Assembly: GCA_018336195.1 (NCBI GenBank)
Contig: JAGXQV010000145.1
Span: 68,776-132,775, forward strand
Direction of reading: 5' to 3'
From: Sulfuricella sp.
Lineage (GTDB): Bacteria > Pseudomonadota > Gammaproteobacteria > Burkholderiales > Sulfuricellaceae
DNA: 64,000 nt
The notes beneath the pieces are model-generated. The model did no database searches. It had not been told where the DNA came from and saw only the letters and a list, made by a program, of their open reading frames with translations. Within the stretch, counting starts at the first letter, position 1. Each line of letters starts with the position of its first letter. This document shows, one piece after another, positions 19,049-27,845 of the stretch. Both the position numbers and the translations under genes were made by a program.

Positions 19049-21100
19049 CTAAAATTTGTAGCGAACCTCTGCATAGGCACTACGCCCAGGCAGCGGGAGG
19101 TTGTTGGGAATCGCGCTACTGCTGTATTCGCGAGCATCCGCGTTGAACAGATTGCGGATGGAAACGGCATACTGCCATTCTTTCCGAGGAGAGTAGCGAA
19201 GCGTGGTATCCACCAGGGTATACGCATTCAATGGCGCACGGGGATCCCCGGCTAGAAGCGTGCGCTTGTCGATCCAGTTGGCCTGTACATTCCAGTTCCA
19301 GTTGGGCATGAACCCCCAATCCGCGCGCAGATAGGCTTTGCGCTTGGGCACGGAGTTGAAGGCGATGGTATCGTCGCGACTGGTCAGATTGCCGGAAACC
19401 CTCAACGCCCTGGTTGCCTGCCACTGCGCATCCAGTTCGACACCCAGGGCCGTGTTGCTCCCCATGTTCTGGTATTGGTTCGTCGCATCGCCGGCGATCA
19501 GGTTGTCTTGTACGAATCGGTAAAAATCGACGCCCAGCTTTAAGTCCTTCGAGGCCAGGTAGGAAAAGGCCAGATCCCAGGTTCGCGAACGTTCCGGAGA
19601 GAGATTGGAGTTGGGCTTGGTGGCTGCGGTCAGGGCATACAACTCCAGGTAGGAAGGCGCCCGGAATGCCTGACCGTACATCAGCTTGGTGATGAGCCGC
19701 TCGGTGCTCTGCCAGACCAGGGCGGCGCGCGGATTCAACGTGCCGCCAAAGTCGGAGTAATGGTCATAACGCGCCCCGGCGGTCAGTTCCCAGTCATTGG
19801 AGAGGGTCCATACGTCCTGAATGTATACGTAGCTGATGCGCCGGGTTTTTTCCGGCGCGAAAGCATACGGCGTATCCGAGACATCCACCAACGGCCCACC
19901 CGCCGGCAGGGGGTTTCCGTCCGGCCCGGTTCCCTTGTTGATGAACTGTTCCACGTAATACAAATTATCCGATTTGTATCCCCCACCGACGCGGATGGCG
20001 TGGGTCTTCAGACCGTTATACAGGCCGCTTCCTTCCAGGGTAAGCCCGCGCTGAGCCGATCTCATCAGGTTCATGAAGCCGCTTGGATAGGCACCGGTCG
20101 CGTCCTTGAAGTCCCGGGGATTTTCCTGAAACCCGTCCCCCGAGGTGTAGTCGAGATCGTAATAACGGAGTTCCGCATTCACGCCCCAATCCCTGGAAAA
20201 CGCCTCGTTGTTGTACAGCAGGCCGATGTCGGACCGGCTGTTCTCCCCGCGGGTCAGCGGATCCAGAATGGCCGCACCGGTCAAGCCGATGCCCACGTTG
20301 CTTTGGCGCATGTGTTCGGCGAGCAAGCGCCAGTTGCCCTTGCCTACCGAGAGGCGGATGTCCTCATTGTCATAGCCGTAGTAAGCATAGCCAGGGGCGG
20401 AAGAAACGCGGGTACCGAATTTTTTGTCCAGGGAAGTTTGTCCATCCACGGCAATGAACGGGTTATGCCCATCGGTATGGGACACCTCCGCCGTGAAGTT
20501 GATATCGAAACCGTTCCACTCCCCGCCGTGCTGCATCCAACCGGCTTGCGTGTCGAAACTGCCGGCCCTTGCACCGACTTCGGATTGCGCGATTTTCCCG
20601 GCACTTTTGGTGATGATGTTGATCACCCCCGCGGAGGCATCCGAACCGAACAAGGCGGAACCGGGACCGCGAATGATCTCGATCCGTTCGACCATGTTCG
20701 CCGTCAGTCCTCGCCAGAAAATGCCGGTCGACCACACCAGATCCCTTTCGGGCACGCCATTTACCATCAGCAGCGTGTGGGGGTTGGCAGCGCCGCGAAA
20801 GGTGATCTGCGGTCGGAATCCGAACAGGTTGGTCCGTATGTAAATGCCCGGCACGCTTTGCAGGATCTCCGCAATATTGGTCGTGCCGCTGGCCTTGATG
20901 TCTTCCGCCGTAATGACTGAAACCGCGGAGGGCGCCTTGGATAGCGTTTGTTTGGTATTGGTGGAAATCATGACTTTGGTCGCCATCACTTCTTCCAGAC
21001 TCAATGACAGCAACTGATCCATGTTCGAGTCGCCGTCCGCAGCAGCGGACAGCGCTTGGAACAAACCAAGAAACGGTATGACTAATACACTTTTTCGCAC
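19049..21100 (-). CDS. TonB-dependent outer-membrane receptor
   Basis: A 683-residue beta-barrel receptor. I place the start at GTG 21100, four bases after a GGGGGAGG ribosome site; the TTG at 21148 has no such site. A signal peptide follows (SVLVIPFLGLFQALSAAADG). The TonB-box/plug region has MISTNTKQTLSKAPSAVSVIT and IAEILQSVPGIYIR, then the plug motif VERIEIIRGPGSALFGSDASAGVINIIT, as in the colicin I/siderophore receptor group. The barrel ends in the required aromatic residue (..YAEVRYKF). The ligand is unknown. The order receptor, YfiR, hybrid kinase on one strand suggests that substrate binding or transport is reported to the kinase. Confidence 0.92.
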   Translation of the reverse strand: MRKSVLVIPFLGLFQALSAAADGDSNMDQLLSLSLEEVMATKVMISTNTKQTLSKAPSAVSVITAEDIKASGTTNIAEILQSVPGIYIRTNLFGFRPQITFRGAANPHTLLMVNGVPERDLVWSTGIFWRGLTANMVERIEIIRGPGSALFGSDASAGVINIITKSAGKIAQSEVGARAGSFDTQAGWMQHGGEWNGFDINFTAEVSHTDGHNPFIAVDGQTSLDKKFGTRVSSAPGYAYYGYDNEDIRLSVGKGNWRLLAEHMRQSNVGIGLTGAAILDPLTRGENSRSDIGLLYNNEAFSRDWGVNAELRYYDLDYTSGDGFQENPRDFKDATGAYPSGFMNLMRSAQRGLTLEGSGLYNGLKTHAIRVGGGYKSDNLYYVEQFINKGTGPDGNPLPAGGPLVDVSDTPYAFAPEKTRRISYVYIQDVWTLSNDWELTAGARYDHYSDFGGTLNPRAALVWQSTERLITKLMYGQAFRAPSYLELYALTAATKPNSNLSPERSRTWDLAFSYLASKDLKLGVDFYRFVQDNLIAGDATNQYQNMGSNTALGVELDAQWQATRALRVSGNLTSRDDTIAFNSVPKRKAYLRADWGFMPNWNWNVQANWIDKRTLLAGDPRAPLNAYTLVDTTLRYSPRKEWQYAVSIRNLFNADAREYSSSAIPNNLPLPGRSAYAEVRYKF

Positions 21101-21494
21101 ACTACCTCCCCCGCTTGCGAGTTTCCCTCGATCTATATTGTCGTTCAAACAAACATCAGTATAGCTCCGGATTCCGTTCCCATGGAGACCTGGTGCGTCC
21201 CCGGAACTTCACCGGCGCGGCAAGGCTGAACATGGGGTTGCCGGTATTTGCCGGACTGTTTCAGTGATAGCCACCACCGCCAATAGCTGCGGTGGGTGGA
21301 GACCAGACCGCAAACATCGCAGCGGGTCGTAAATAGCCATCCGGCTGTAGCACCTTACCCAAGGGAATCTCCAGTTTTTCACCCATATCGACGACAGGCG
21401 ATGAAAGCCCGCCGGATAATCATTTGCGGGCATCTACCAGGAACATATCTTGCGTGATTCGATAAACATCGCAACCCAGGATGAGTTTACTCCA
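21101..21494. other. Intergenic region between TonB receptor and fliD
   Basis: About 390 bases between divergent genes. I looked for a cobalamin or other riboswitch ahead of the receptor and did not find the conserved boxes. On the minus strand, 21386-21261 encodes a short open frame of 41 residues (MGEKLEIPLGKVLQPDGY and onward, ending GGGGYH) with protein-like composition but no ribosome site; it could be a gene remnant. Nothing else is seen. Confidence 0.35.
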
Positions 21495-22871
21495 ATGAAC
21501 ATTTCGTCGTATTTCACCCAGAATTCCACCACCCCAGGAAATATCCCCACCGACGTCTATAACAAGGTCAGCAATATCATGCAGGGGCAGAGTAGCGCCG
21601 CCCCCAAATTGAATGCTGCATTGAGCGCCGACAAGACCACGCTCTCCGGCCTGGGCCAGTTGCGGAGTGCGCTGACGACTTTCCAGGGAGTGGCGCAGGC
21701 GCTTCGCGACAAGAACCTTAATCTGTCGGCGACCTCATCCGCTCCCGGCGTGTTGACGGCAACCACGTCGAGTCGCTCGGCTGCCGGCGCATACGACATC
21801 CAGGTAACGCAACTCGCACAAAGCCAAGTGTTGACTTCGAAGCCCCAGGCAAGCGCGGAGACGGCCATCGGCAACGGGACGGCGACGACCCTGAGCTTCG
21901 ATTTCGGCAAGGCTTCCGGGAGCGCCTTCACCACCAGCACTTCCGCCAAAACCCGCACGGTAGATATTCCGGCGGGCAGCAACTCCCTGCAAGGGATTGC
22001 CGCCGCCATCAACGGGGCGAATATCGGGGTGACGGCCAAGGTGACTTCCAGCGGTGCCGGTTATGTGCTGGAACTACAATCGCCCAGCGGCGCGGCCAAC
22101 AGCATGCGCATCGGCGTCAGCGGCGACGCGGCACTGCAGGGACTCCTGGCTTTCAACCCGGTTGGCGAGCAGAACCTGACGCAAACGGTCGCTGCGCAAA
22201 ACGCCGCTTTGACGGTCAATGGCGTGGCGGTGGAAAGTGCCGCCAATACCGTAGCCGATGCCTTGCCGGGCACCACCCTGAGCCTCGCCGCCAAAGGCGG
22301 CAGCAGGCTGACGGTGACGCAGGGTTCCGCCCAATTCGTCCAGAACGTCACCAATCTGGTGAGCAGCTTCAACGCCTTGAACGCCAAGCTGAGCGCCCTT
22401 AAACAGGGCGACCTGAAGGGTGACGGCGCGGCGACGCGGGTCCAGAATCAACTGACGCAGACCATCGCAGCACCGCTCACCTTGGCGAAGATGGGGATTA
22501 CCGTGCAAAAGAATGGCGACCTGGCTATCGATTCGGCCAAGCTGCAAGCCGCCATCGCCTCGGCGCCGCTGGGAGTAGCCAAAGCTTTCAGCGATAGCGG
22601 CAGCGGCATTGCGGACAAGTTGGTCAGCCAGATTCAGGGACTGGTCGGCGCAGCGGGAAGCCTGCCCAAAAAGACGGCGGCCATCAATCAGGAGATCACG
22701 GCGCTGAATACCAAGAAAAACAGCCTGGAAAAAGCGCTGACCGCCCAGGCCAACGCCCTGGTCAAATATTTCTCGCAGCAAAGCACCCAAGGAAGTTTCG
22801 CCGATACGACGTCGACATCGACATCGAACCAGACCAATCAGGGACGCTCGCTTTTCGACTTTTTGACGTAA
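21495..22871 (+). CDS. fliD: Flagellar hook-associated protein 2 (filament cap), divergent
   Basis: A 458-residue protein from ATG 21495 (MNISSYFTQNST). The N-terminal part has the FliD_N pattern (APKLNAALSADKTTLSGLGQLRSALTTFQ). The C-terminal part has the FliD_C pattern (LVSSFNALNAKLSAL, LAKMGITVQKNGDLAIDSAKL) and ends in a coiled coil (INQEITALNTKKNSLEKALTAQANALVKYFS). It is weakly similar to textbook FliD: the usual N-terminal SGLDT signature is missing, and it stands alone without fliC, fliS or flaG. It may be a second cap protein or a derived paralogue. It probably acts at the tip of the flagellar filament. Confidence 0.7.
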   Translation: MNISSYFTQNSTTPGNIPTDVYNKVSNIMQGQSSAAPKLNAALSADKTTLSGLGQLRSALTTFQGVAQALRDKNLNLSATSSAPGVLTATTSSRSAAGAYDIQVTQLAQSQVLTSKPQASAETAIGNGTATTLSFDFGKASGSAFTTSTSAKTRTVDIPAGSNSLQGIAAAINGANIGVTAKVTSSGAGYVLELQSPSGAANSMRIGVSGDAALQGLLAFNPVGEQNLTQTVAAQNAALTVNGVAVESAANTVADALPGTTLSLAAKGGSRLTVTQGSAQFVQNVTNLVSSFNALNAKLSALKQGDLKGDGAATRVQNQLTQTIAAPLTLAKMGITVQKNGDLAIDSAKLQAAIASAPLGVAKAFSDSGSGIADKLVSQIQGLVGAAGSLPKKTAAINQEITALNTKKNSLEKALTAQANALVKYFSQQSTQGSFADTTSTSTSNQTNQGRSLFDFLT

Positions 22872-22876
22872 TCAGG

Positions 22877-23043
22877 CTAGGAGCCTGTCGGACTTAATGA
22901 ATCGAAGCGAAAAATGAGTGGATCGAAGACGGATTTGCACGGATTTTAAGCGAACAGTCGTTCTATTCGCGCAGAAAGCCGGGGAAATATGGACCGACCC
23001 ACTCATTTTGCAGCCGATTTGGTTAACTCCGACAGGCTCCTAG
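22877..23043. repeat. MITE-like palindromic element, copy 2
   Basis: A 167-bp relative of the element at 3175-3343. The outer arms CTAGGAGCCTGTCGGACTT (22877-22895) and its complement (23025-23043) differ at one base. The interior shares the words AATCGAAGCGAAAA, ATATGGACCG and TTTGCAGCCGATTT with copy 1, while the central stem differs. It begins 5 bases after the fliD stop and its right CTAG tip overlaps the left tip of the next element. Confidence 0.85.
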
Positions 23044-23194
23044 TAGTCAGTCAACATGAAACGAAGGGTTGTAGGAGCGGGCAGAACCCGCGATGCGCTA
23101 TCGCAATTTGTCGCAGTGTTCCTGCCGACGACACAGGTCGCCTGCATGGCAGGCTCCTACCGATAACCGCCGTTTCAAAGTGACTGACTACTAG
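23040..23194. repeat. Second type of MITE-like palindrome, abutting copy 2
   Basis: A 155-bp element with perfect 14-bp ends CTAGTAGTCAGTCA (23040-23053) and TGACTGACTACTAG (23181-23194), extended inwards by ATGAAACG / CGTTTCAA. The interior holds GTAGGAGCGGGCAGAACCCGCGATGC, cut here for reading as GTAGGAGCGGGC and CCCGCGATGC, a REP-like stem. Its first four bases CTAG are the last four of the previous element, so the two share one CTAG site. Confidence 0.8.
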
Positions 23195-23300
23195 CTTTCC
23201 CGCCCGATTGTTACCGGGCTTGGCCGGCACGGCGGCAAAGCCCGGCGCATTCACCGGCATAAACTGCCGTTTGCCGATCGCCCCGCCCTGAACTATCCGG

Positions 23301-24149
23301 CTATTTCCCCGACTTGCCAACCACGTCGTGCAGGAACGGTGCGTATTGCAGCCAGTTTTCCAGGGGACCGGCGTGGGAAAACACCACCATGCCATGCTTG
23401 TCGAGAACGTAGGTGGTGGGAAAGACCATGGCGATATCCCGATCACGGATTTTGCCTCCGCCGGCGAGTTTCAGATATTCGTCCTCGGAACCTTTCAGGC
23501 CACTATCGTAGAGCGGCAAGTCGAGCTGTTGGGCCGCCAGCCAGCGGCGCGCAGCGGCGGTGCTTTCGCGTACCGGTAGGAGGATGAAAGCGATATCCTG
23601 GCTGCCCTTGAGTTGGGCGACCAGTTTTTGCAGGTCCGGCAACTCGCGTTTGCACGGATTGCACCACGAACCCCAGAAGTGCACGACGACGGCCTTGCCG
23701 CGCAGAGCCGCGAGTTTAAAGGGCTTCCCGTTGGCGTCGGCAAATGCCAGGTCGGGAAAGCGCATACCGCGCTTTTTCCCGGTGGGCGCCTGGGCGGCTT
23801 GGCTGCGGTTTTTATATGGTCCCCACAGGGTCGCCCAGGACACCGCGTCGAAAACCCGTTGCTCATCGACCGCGTAAGGGACGCAGGGAATTTCACTATG
23901 TTTCCCGCAGGCATCCAGGGCTACGGCGAGGGCCGTATCCGCTGAAACCTGCTCGGCAGCCCAACCCCATGCCCCCCCCGGTGCGATGGCGAAGGCGCGG
24001 TGCAGGTCGGCCTGCAAAAATCCCCCGACGTAAGTTTCGCGCGCCGCTTCCCCGACATGGGGAATGGCTTGGGCATCGGTCAAGCTGGGCGAGGCGGCCT
24101 GCGCCGAAGTACTGGCGAGCAGTGCCGCCAGGAGGATATTAATCCACAT
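23301..24149 (-). CDS. TlpA-like thioredoxin-fold protein, periplasmic
   Basis: A 282-residue protein with a signal peptide (INILLAALLASTSAQA). An N-terminal domain of about 110 residues (with two Cys, ACGKHSEIPC) precedes a redoxin/TlpA domain with FWGSWCNPCKRELPDLQKL, the CxxC redox site. The TlpA domain also has the cis-Pro region VFPTTYVLDKHG. It starts directly at the end of fliJ (adjacent bases), so it is read with the flagellar operon. The N-terminal domain is not recognised. A role in disulfide or thiol chemistry in the periplasm is likely; any link to the flagellum is inferred from position only. Confidence 0.8.
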   Translation of the reverse strand: MWINILLAALLASTSAQAASPSLTDAQAIPHVGEAARETYVGGFLQADLHRAFAIAPGGAWGWAAEQVSADTALAVALDACGKHSEIPCVPYAVDEQRVFDAVSWATLWGPYKNRSQAAQAPTGKKRGMRFPDLAFADANGKPFKLAALRGKAVVVHFWGSWCNPCKRELPDLQKLVAQLKGSQDIAFILLPVRESTAAARRWLAAQQLDLPLYDSGLKGSEDEYLKLAGGGKIRDRDIAMVFPTTYVLDKHGMVVFSHAGPLENWLQYAPFLHDVVGKSGK

Positions 24150-24602
24150 TCATGTTTCTCCGGTCTTACGTGAGTTGACGGACTTGCCGGCGAATTCATC
24201 CTGTTCCTTTTGCTCGACCTTGGCCTCGCGCACCGCTTCCTTGGCATGGTGGCGTTGCGAGAGCGTATCGAAGGCCTTGAGCTTGCGCTGCTGTTCCAGC
24301 CACTCGCGTTGGCCGCCTTCCCAGCGCAACTTGCATTTCGCCACCTCGTCCCCCTGCAACTCGATGGCCTTGTCGAGTTTCAACATGAACGACTGGAATT
24401 CGCGCCATGCCGACATCGCAATCCCGGTCTGGGTATTGAGATGGAGGCGGTTGCGGTACTCCTCGCGGAAAGCGATGAGTTGGTGCATTTTTTCCTCGGC
24501 CTCATGCCATTTTATTTTGAGCTGGGCGAGCTTGCGCCCCGCCTCGTCGCTATGATCGCGGGCCAGGTCGAGGAGGGTTTTAAGGGGAAACGGACGTGCC
24601 AC
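24150..24602 (-). CDS. fliJ: Flagellar export chaperone FliJ
   Basis: A 150-residue, almost wholly coiled-coil protein starting MARPFPLKTLLDLARDHSDEA, the usual FliJ opening. It acts in the export gate with FliI and FlhA. It lies 13 bases after fliI and immediately before the TlpA-like gene. Confidence 0.85.
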   Translation of the reverse strand: MARPFPLKTLLDLARDHSDEAGRKLAQLKIKWHEAEEKMHQLIAFREEYRNRLHLNTQTGIAMSAWREFQSFMLKLDKAIELQGDEVAKCKLRWEGGQREWLEQQRKLKAFDTLSQRHHAKEAVREAKVEQKEQDEFAGKSVNSRKTGET

Positions 24603-24615
24603 GACCTAAGCCAGC

Positions 24616-26049
24616 TCAGGAAAACAATTCGGCCAACTGGCGGCGACAACCTTCGTAGCCTTCCTGCTGGTGAATAGCCTGTTGGAGAAAGGCTTCCAGG
24701 CGCGGATACATGGCGATGGCTTCGTCCAGCAAGGGATCGCTACCCTTAATGTAGGCACCGACGTTGATGAGGTCGCGGTTACGCTGGTAGCGCGAGTAGA
24801 GCATCTTGAAACGGCGCACCATGTCGAGTTCGGCCTGCGGGATCAATTCGGTGATGGCGCGGCTGATCGAGGCTTCGATGTCGATGGCCGGGTAGTGCCC
24901 CTGGTCGGAGAGCGCGCGGGTCAGTACCACGTGACCGTCGAGGATGGCGCGGGCACTGTCGGCGATGGGATCCTGCTGATCGTCGCCTTCGGTCAGCACC
25001 GTGTAGAAAGCGGTGATCGAGCCGCCGCCGTCGCGCCCGTTGCCGGCGCGTTCCACCAGTTGCGGCAGCTTGGCGAACACCGACGGCGGGTAACCCTTGG
25101 TGGCCGGCGGTTCGCCGATGGCCAGGGCGATTTCCCGCTGCGCCATGGCGTAACGGGTCAACGAATCCATGATGAGCAATACGTTCATGCCTTCATCGCG
25201 GAAAAATTCGGCGATGGCGGTGGCGTAAGCCGCACCGTGCAAACGCTGGAGAGGCGGGGTGTCGGCAGGAGCGGCAACCACCACGGAGCGCGCCAGCCCT
25301 TCCTCGCCGAGGATGTTTTCGATGAATTCCTTGACCTCGCGGCCCCGTTCGCCGATCAGCCCGACCACAATCACGTCGGCGCTGGTGTAGCGCGCCATCA
25401 TGCCCAGCAAAATACTCTTGCCCACCCCGCTGCCGGCGAACAACCCCATGCGCTGGCCGCGCCCGACGGTCAACAGGGCGTTGATGGCGCGCACCCCGAC
25501 ATCCAGGACGTCGCGGATCGGCGCGCGGTTGAGCGGGTTGAAGGGACGGCTTTGCAGAGGCACCCGGCGCTCCACGGCAAGCGGCCCGAAACGGTCGAGG
25601 GGCCGCCCGGTGCCGTCGAGGATGCGTCCCAATAATTCGTGCCCCACCGGCACCTGGCGACCGCGATCCTCGGAACGGCGATGAGGGATGTAGGTTTGCC
25701 CGAAGACCGGGAGATGCAGGCTTTCCGGCTCGGCGGGAACCACCCGCGCGCCGGGAGCCAGGCCGTACACGTCGGTGGACGGCATGAGATACAGCTTGTC
25801 GCCGGAAAAGCCCACCACTTCCGCATCGACCTCGTGCCCGTCGGGCAGGTAAACCACGCAACTGCTGCCCACCGCGAGCCGCAACCCCACCGCTTCCATG
25901 ACCAGGCCTGCCACCCGCGTCAGGCGCCCGGTGACGATCCACGAACGCGCGGTTTCGACGGCCTCCGCGCAGCCGCGCAGATAATCGCGCCAGCGCGTGA
26001 TGGGCGTATCCTGGAGGAGCGTTTCAGCAGGTGGCGATGCGGCTTCCAA
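24616..26049 (-). CDS. fliI: Flagellum-specific ATPase FliI
   Basis: A 477-residue ATPase of the F1-beta-like type III export family. Walker A is [16 protein letters not shown] and Walker [16 protein letters not shown]; the family stretch [26 protein letters not shown] is intact. The start codon is TTG at 26049, with GGGAAA upstream; there is no better ATG. It energises export with FliH and FliJ, its neighbours. Confidence 0.95.
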   Translation of the reverse strand: MEAASPPAETLLQDTPITRWRDYLRGCAEAVETARSWIVTGRLTRVAGLVMEAVGLRLAVGSSCVVYLPDGHEVDAEVVGFSGDKLYLMPSTDVYGLAPGARVVPAEPESLHLPVFGQTYIPHRRSEDRGRQVPVGHELLGRILDGTGRPLDRFGPLAVERRVPLQSRPFNPLNRAPIRDVLDVGVRAINALLTVGRGQRMGLFAGSGVGKSILLGMMARYTSADVIVVGLIGERGREVKEFIENILGEEGLARSVVVAAPADTPPLQRLHGAAYATAIAEFFRDEGMNVLLIMDSLTRYAMAQREIALAIGEPPATKGYPPSVFAKLPQLVERAGNGRDGGGSITAFYTVLTEGDDQQDPIADSARAILDGHVVLTRALSDQGHYPAIDIEASISRAITELIPQAELDMVRRFKMLYSRYQRNRDLINVGAYIKGSDPLLDEAIAMYPRLEAFLQQAIHQQEGYEGCRRQLAELFS

Positions 26050-26113
26050 GTTCAGTTTCCCGACAAAAACGGTTTAATTTTACAACGCGGCGACAAAAGG
26101 ACGGATCGATTGC

Positions 26114-26851
26114 CTACACCAGCCAGGCATCGTCGCGCCCCAGCGCCACCATTGCCCTGCCCCAGCGACTTTCGAGGGTGGCGTCGACTTCGCTGGAGTC
26201 GGTGCGGATGCGGCAGCCGCCGCGTTCCAGGTGGCGATCCTCGACAATCCGGCAATGAAATTGTGCCAACTCTTCTTCCATCAGGGAACGCACTAACGTG
26301 GCATCCTCGGGGTGCAACACCAGTTGCGGATGCTGGCCGGATTGGGGCAGGCTGGCGATGGCATCGCGCACCACCACCAGAAGCGCTTCGGGGCGAAAGT
26401 GCAAGGCATTGCGGATCAACTGACGGGCAACCGCCAACGACAGTTTGAGCACATCCTCACCCAACTGACTTTCAAATTCGACCAGGGCGGCATCGAGCGA
26501 GTTCGCCAGTTGCTTGATTTTTTCCAGTTCAGCTTGGGATTGCTCATGGCCTTGGGCATAGCCGCCGGCATACCCCTCTTCGCGCCCGGCCGCGAGCCCT
26601 TCCTGATACCCTGCTTCACGGCCCTCCTGATGGCCGGCCTGCATCCCCTGCTCATGGGCGCGCTGCTGGATCTGTTCGATTTCGTCGGCGGTCGGCCAGT
26701 TGAGGTGGGTGATCTGCTCATCCACCATGGTGGCCTGAGACTCCGGCTCGGGTTCCGGCGCGGCCGGGGGAGGTTCAAGGTCTTCCAGGGAATCGAGTTG
26801 CCAGCGCTGGATTTCGCCGAGCTGGTCGCGCGGGATGATGCGGTTAGACAA
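26114..26851 (-). CDS. fliH: Flagellar assembly protein FliH
   Basis: A 245-residue stator/regulator of FliI. The start is a TTG at 26851 behind GGGAG, overlapping the fliG stop by 8 bases. The centre holds the typical glycine-rich repeats of the FliH coiled coil (QEGREAGYQEGLAAGREEGYAGGYAQG, here cited in part as AGYQEGLAAGREEGYAG). The C-terminal domain is E/V-ATPase subunit-like (FESQLGEDVLKLSLAVARQLI). Confidence 0.9.
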   Translation of the reverse strand: MSNRIIPRDQLGEIQRWQLDSLEDLEPPPAAPEPEPESQATMVDEQITHLNWPTADEIEQIQQRAHEQGMQAGHQEGREAGYQEGLAAGREEGYAGGYAQGHEQSQAELEKIKQLANSLDAALVEFESQLGEDVLKLSLAVARQLIRNALHFRPEALLVVVRDAIASLPQSGQHPQLVLHPEDATLVRSLMEEELAQFHCRIVEDRHLERGGCRIRTDSSEVDATLESRWGRAMVALGRDDAWLV

Positions 26852-27845
26852 AAGAATCGTCTCCCTTGCCGCCCAAGACGATCTGGCCTTCGTCGGCTAG
26901 ACGGCGGACTACCTGCAGAATGCTCTTCTGCTCCCCTTCCACTTCGGAAAGGCGCACTGGCCCTTTCGATTCGAGATCGTCGCGGAGCATTTCGGCGGCG
27001 CGGGACGACATGTTCTTGAAGATTTTCTCGCGCAATTCCTGGTTGGCGCCCTTCAGCGCGACCACCAGCGATTCGGACTGCACTTCGCGCAACAGGAGTT
27101 GGATGCCCCGGTCGTCGATGTCCATGAGGTTCTCGAAAACGAACATTTCATCCTGGATTTTCTGGGCCAGTTCCGGGTCGTAATCGCGCACGCTGGCAAT
27201 CACCGAGGATTCGAGTTGGGTTCCCAGATAATTGAGCACTTCGGCAGCGGTCTTGACGCCCCCCATGATGGTCTTCTGGATGTTCTTGGAACCGGCCAGC
27301 AGCTTGGTAAGTACGTCGTTGAGTTCGGCCAGCGCCGCCGGCTGCACGCCGTCCAGCGTGGCAATCCGCAGCATCACGTCGTTGCGCAGACGCTCCGGGA
27401 AAAACTTGATGATGTCGCTAACCAGATCCGGTTCCAGATGCACCAGGATGGTGGCAATGATCTGGGGATGCTCGTTCTTGATGAGCTCGGAAATCGCGCT
27501 GCCTTCCATGAACTTGAGCGCTTCGATGCCGCTGGTGTCGCCGCCTTTCAGGATGCGGTCGAGCAGGCCGGCGGCCTTGTCGCCGCCGAGCGCCTTGGTC
27601 AGCACGGAACGGATGTAGTCGTCGGACGCCATGCCCAATGAAGTGCGTTCGCGGGTTGTTTCACAGAATTCATTGAGGACTCCGGCGATCATCTCCTTGG
27701 TCGTCCCGCCCAGCGTCGCCATCGCGGTTCCGAGCTTCTGAACCTCCTTGGGATTAAGGTATTTGAATACCTCCGCCGCCTCCTCTTCACCCAGGGTAAG
27801 CAACAGGATCGCGCTTTTTTTCAGTCCTTCTTCCGCATCAGCCAC
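26844..27845 (-). CDS. fliG: Flagellar motor switch protein FliG
   Basis: A 333-residue C-ring protein starting at GTG 27845, which overlaps the end of fliF by 8 bases. N-terminal, middle (EHPQIIATILVHLEPDL) and C-terminal domains are present. The torque helix contains charged residues in the region MSSRAAEMLRDDLESKGPVRLSEVE. The EHPQ motif of the middle domain, which binds FliM, is intact. Confidence 0.96.
   Translation of the reverse strand: MADAEEGLKKSAILLLTLGEEEAAEVFKYLNPKEVQKLGTAMATLGGTTKEMIAGVLNEFCETTRERTSLGMASDDYIRSVLTKALGGDKAAGLLDRILKGGDTSGIEALKFMEGSAISELIKNEHPQIIATILVHLEPDLVSDIIKFFPERLRNDVMLRIATLDGVQPAALAELNDVLTKLLAGSKNIQKTIMGGVKTAAEVLNYLGTQLESSVIASVRDYDPELAQKIQDEMFVFENLMDIDDRGIQLLLREVQSESLVVALKGANQELREKIFKNMSSRAAEMLRDDLESKGPVRLSEVEGEQKSILQVVRRLADEGQIVLGGKGDDSFV

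Noticed and set aside
21149..21490. Cobalamin or other riboswitch upstream of the TonB receptor
   Set aside because: The leader lacks the conserved B12-box and other core elements on the receptor strand.
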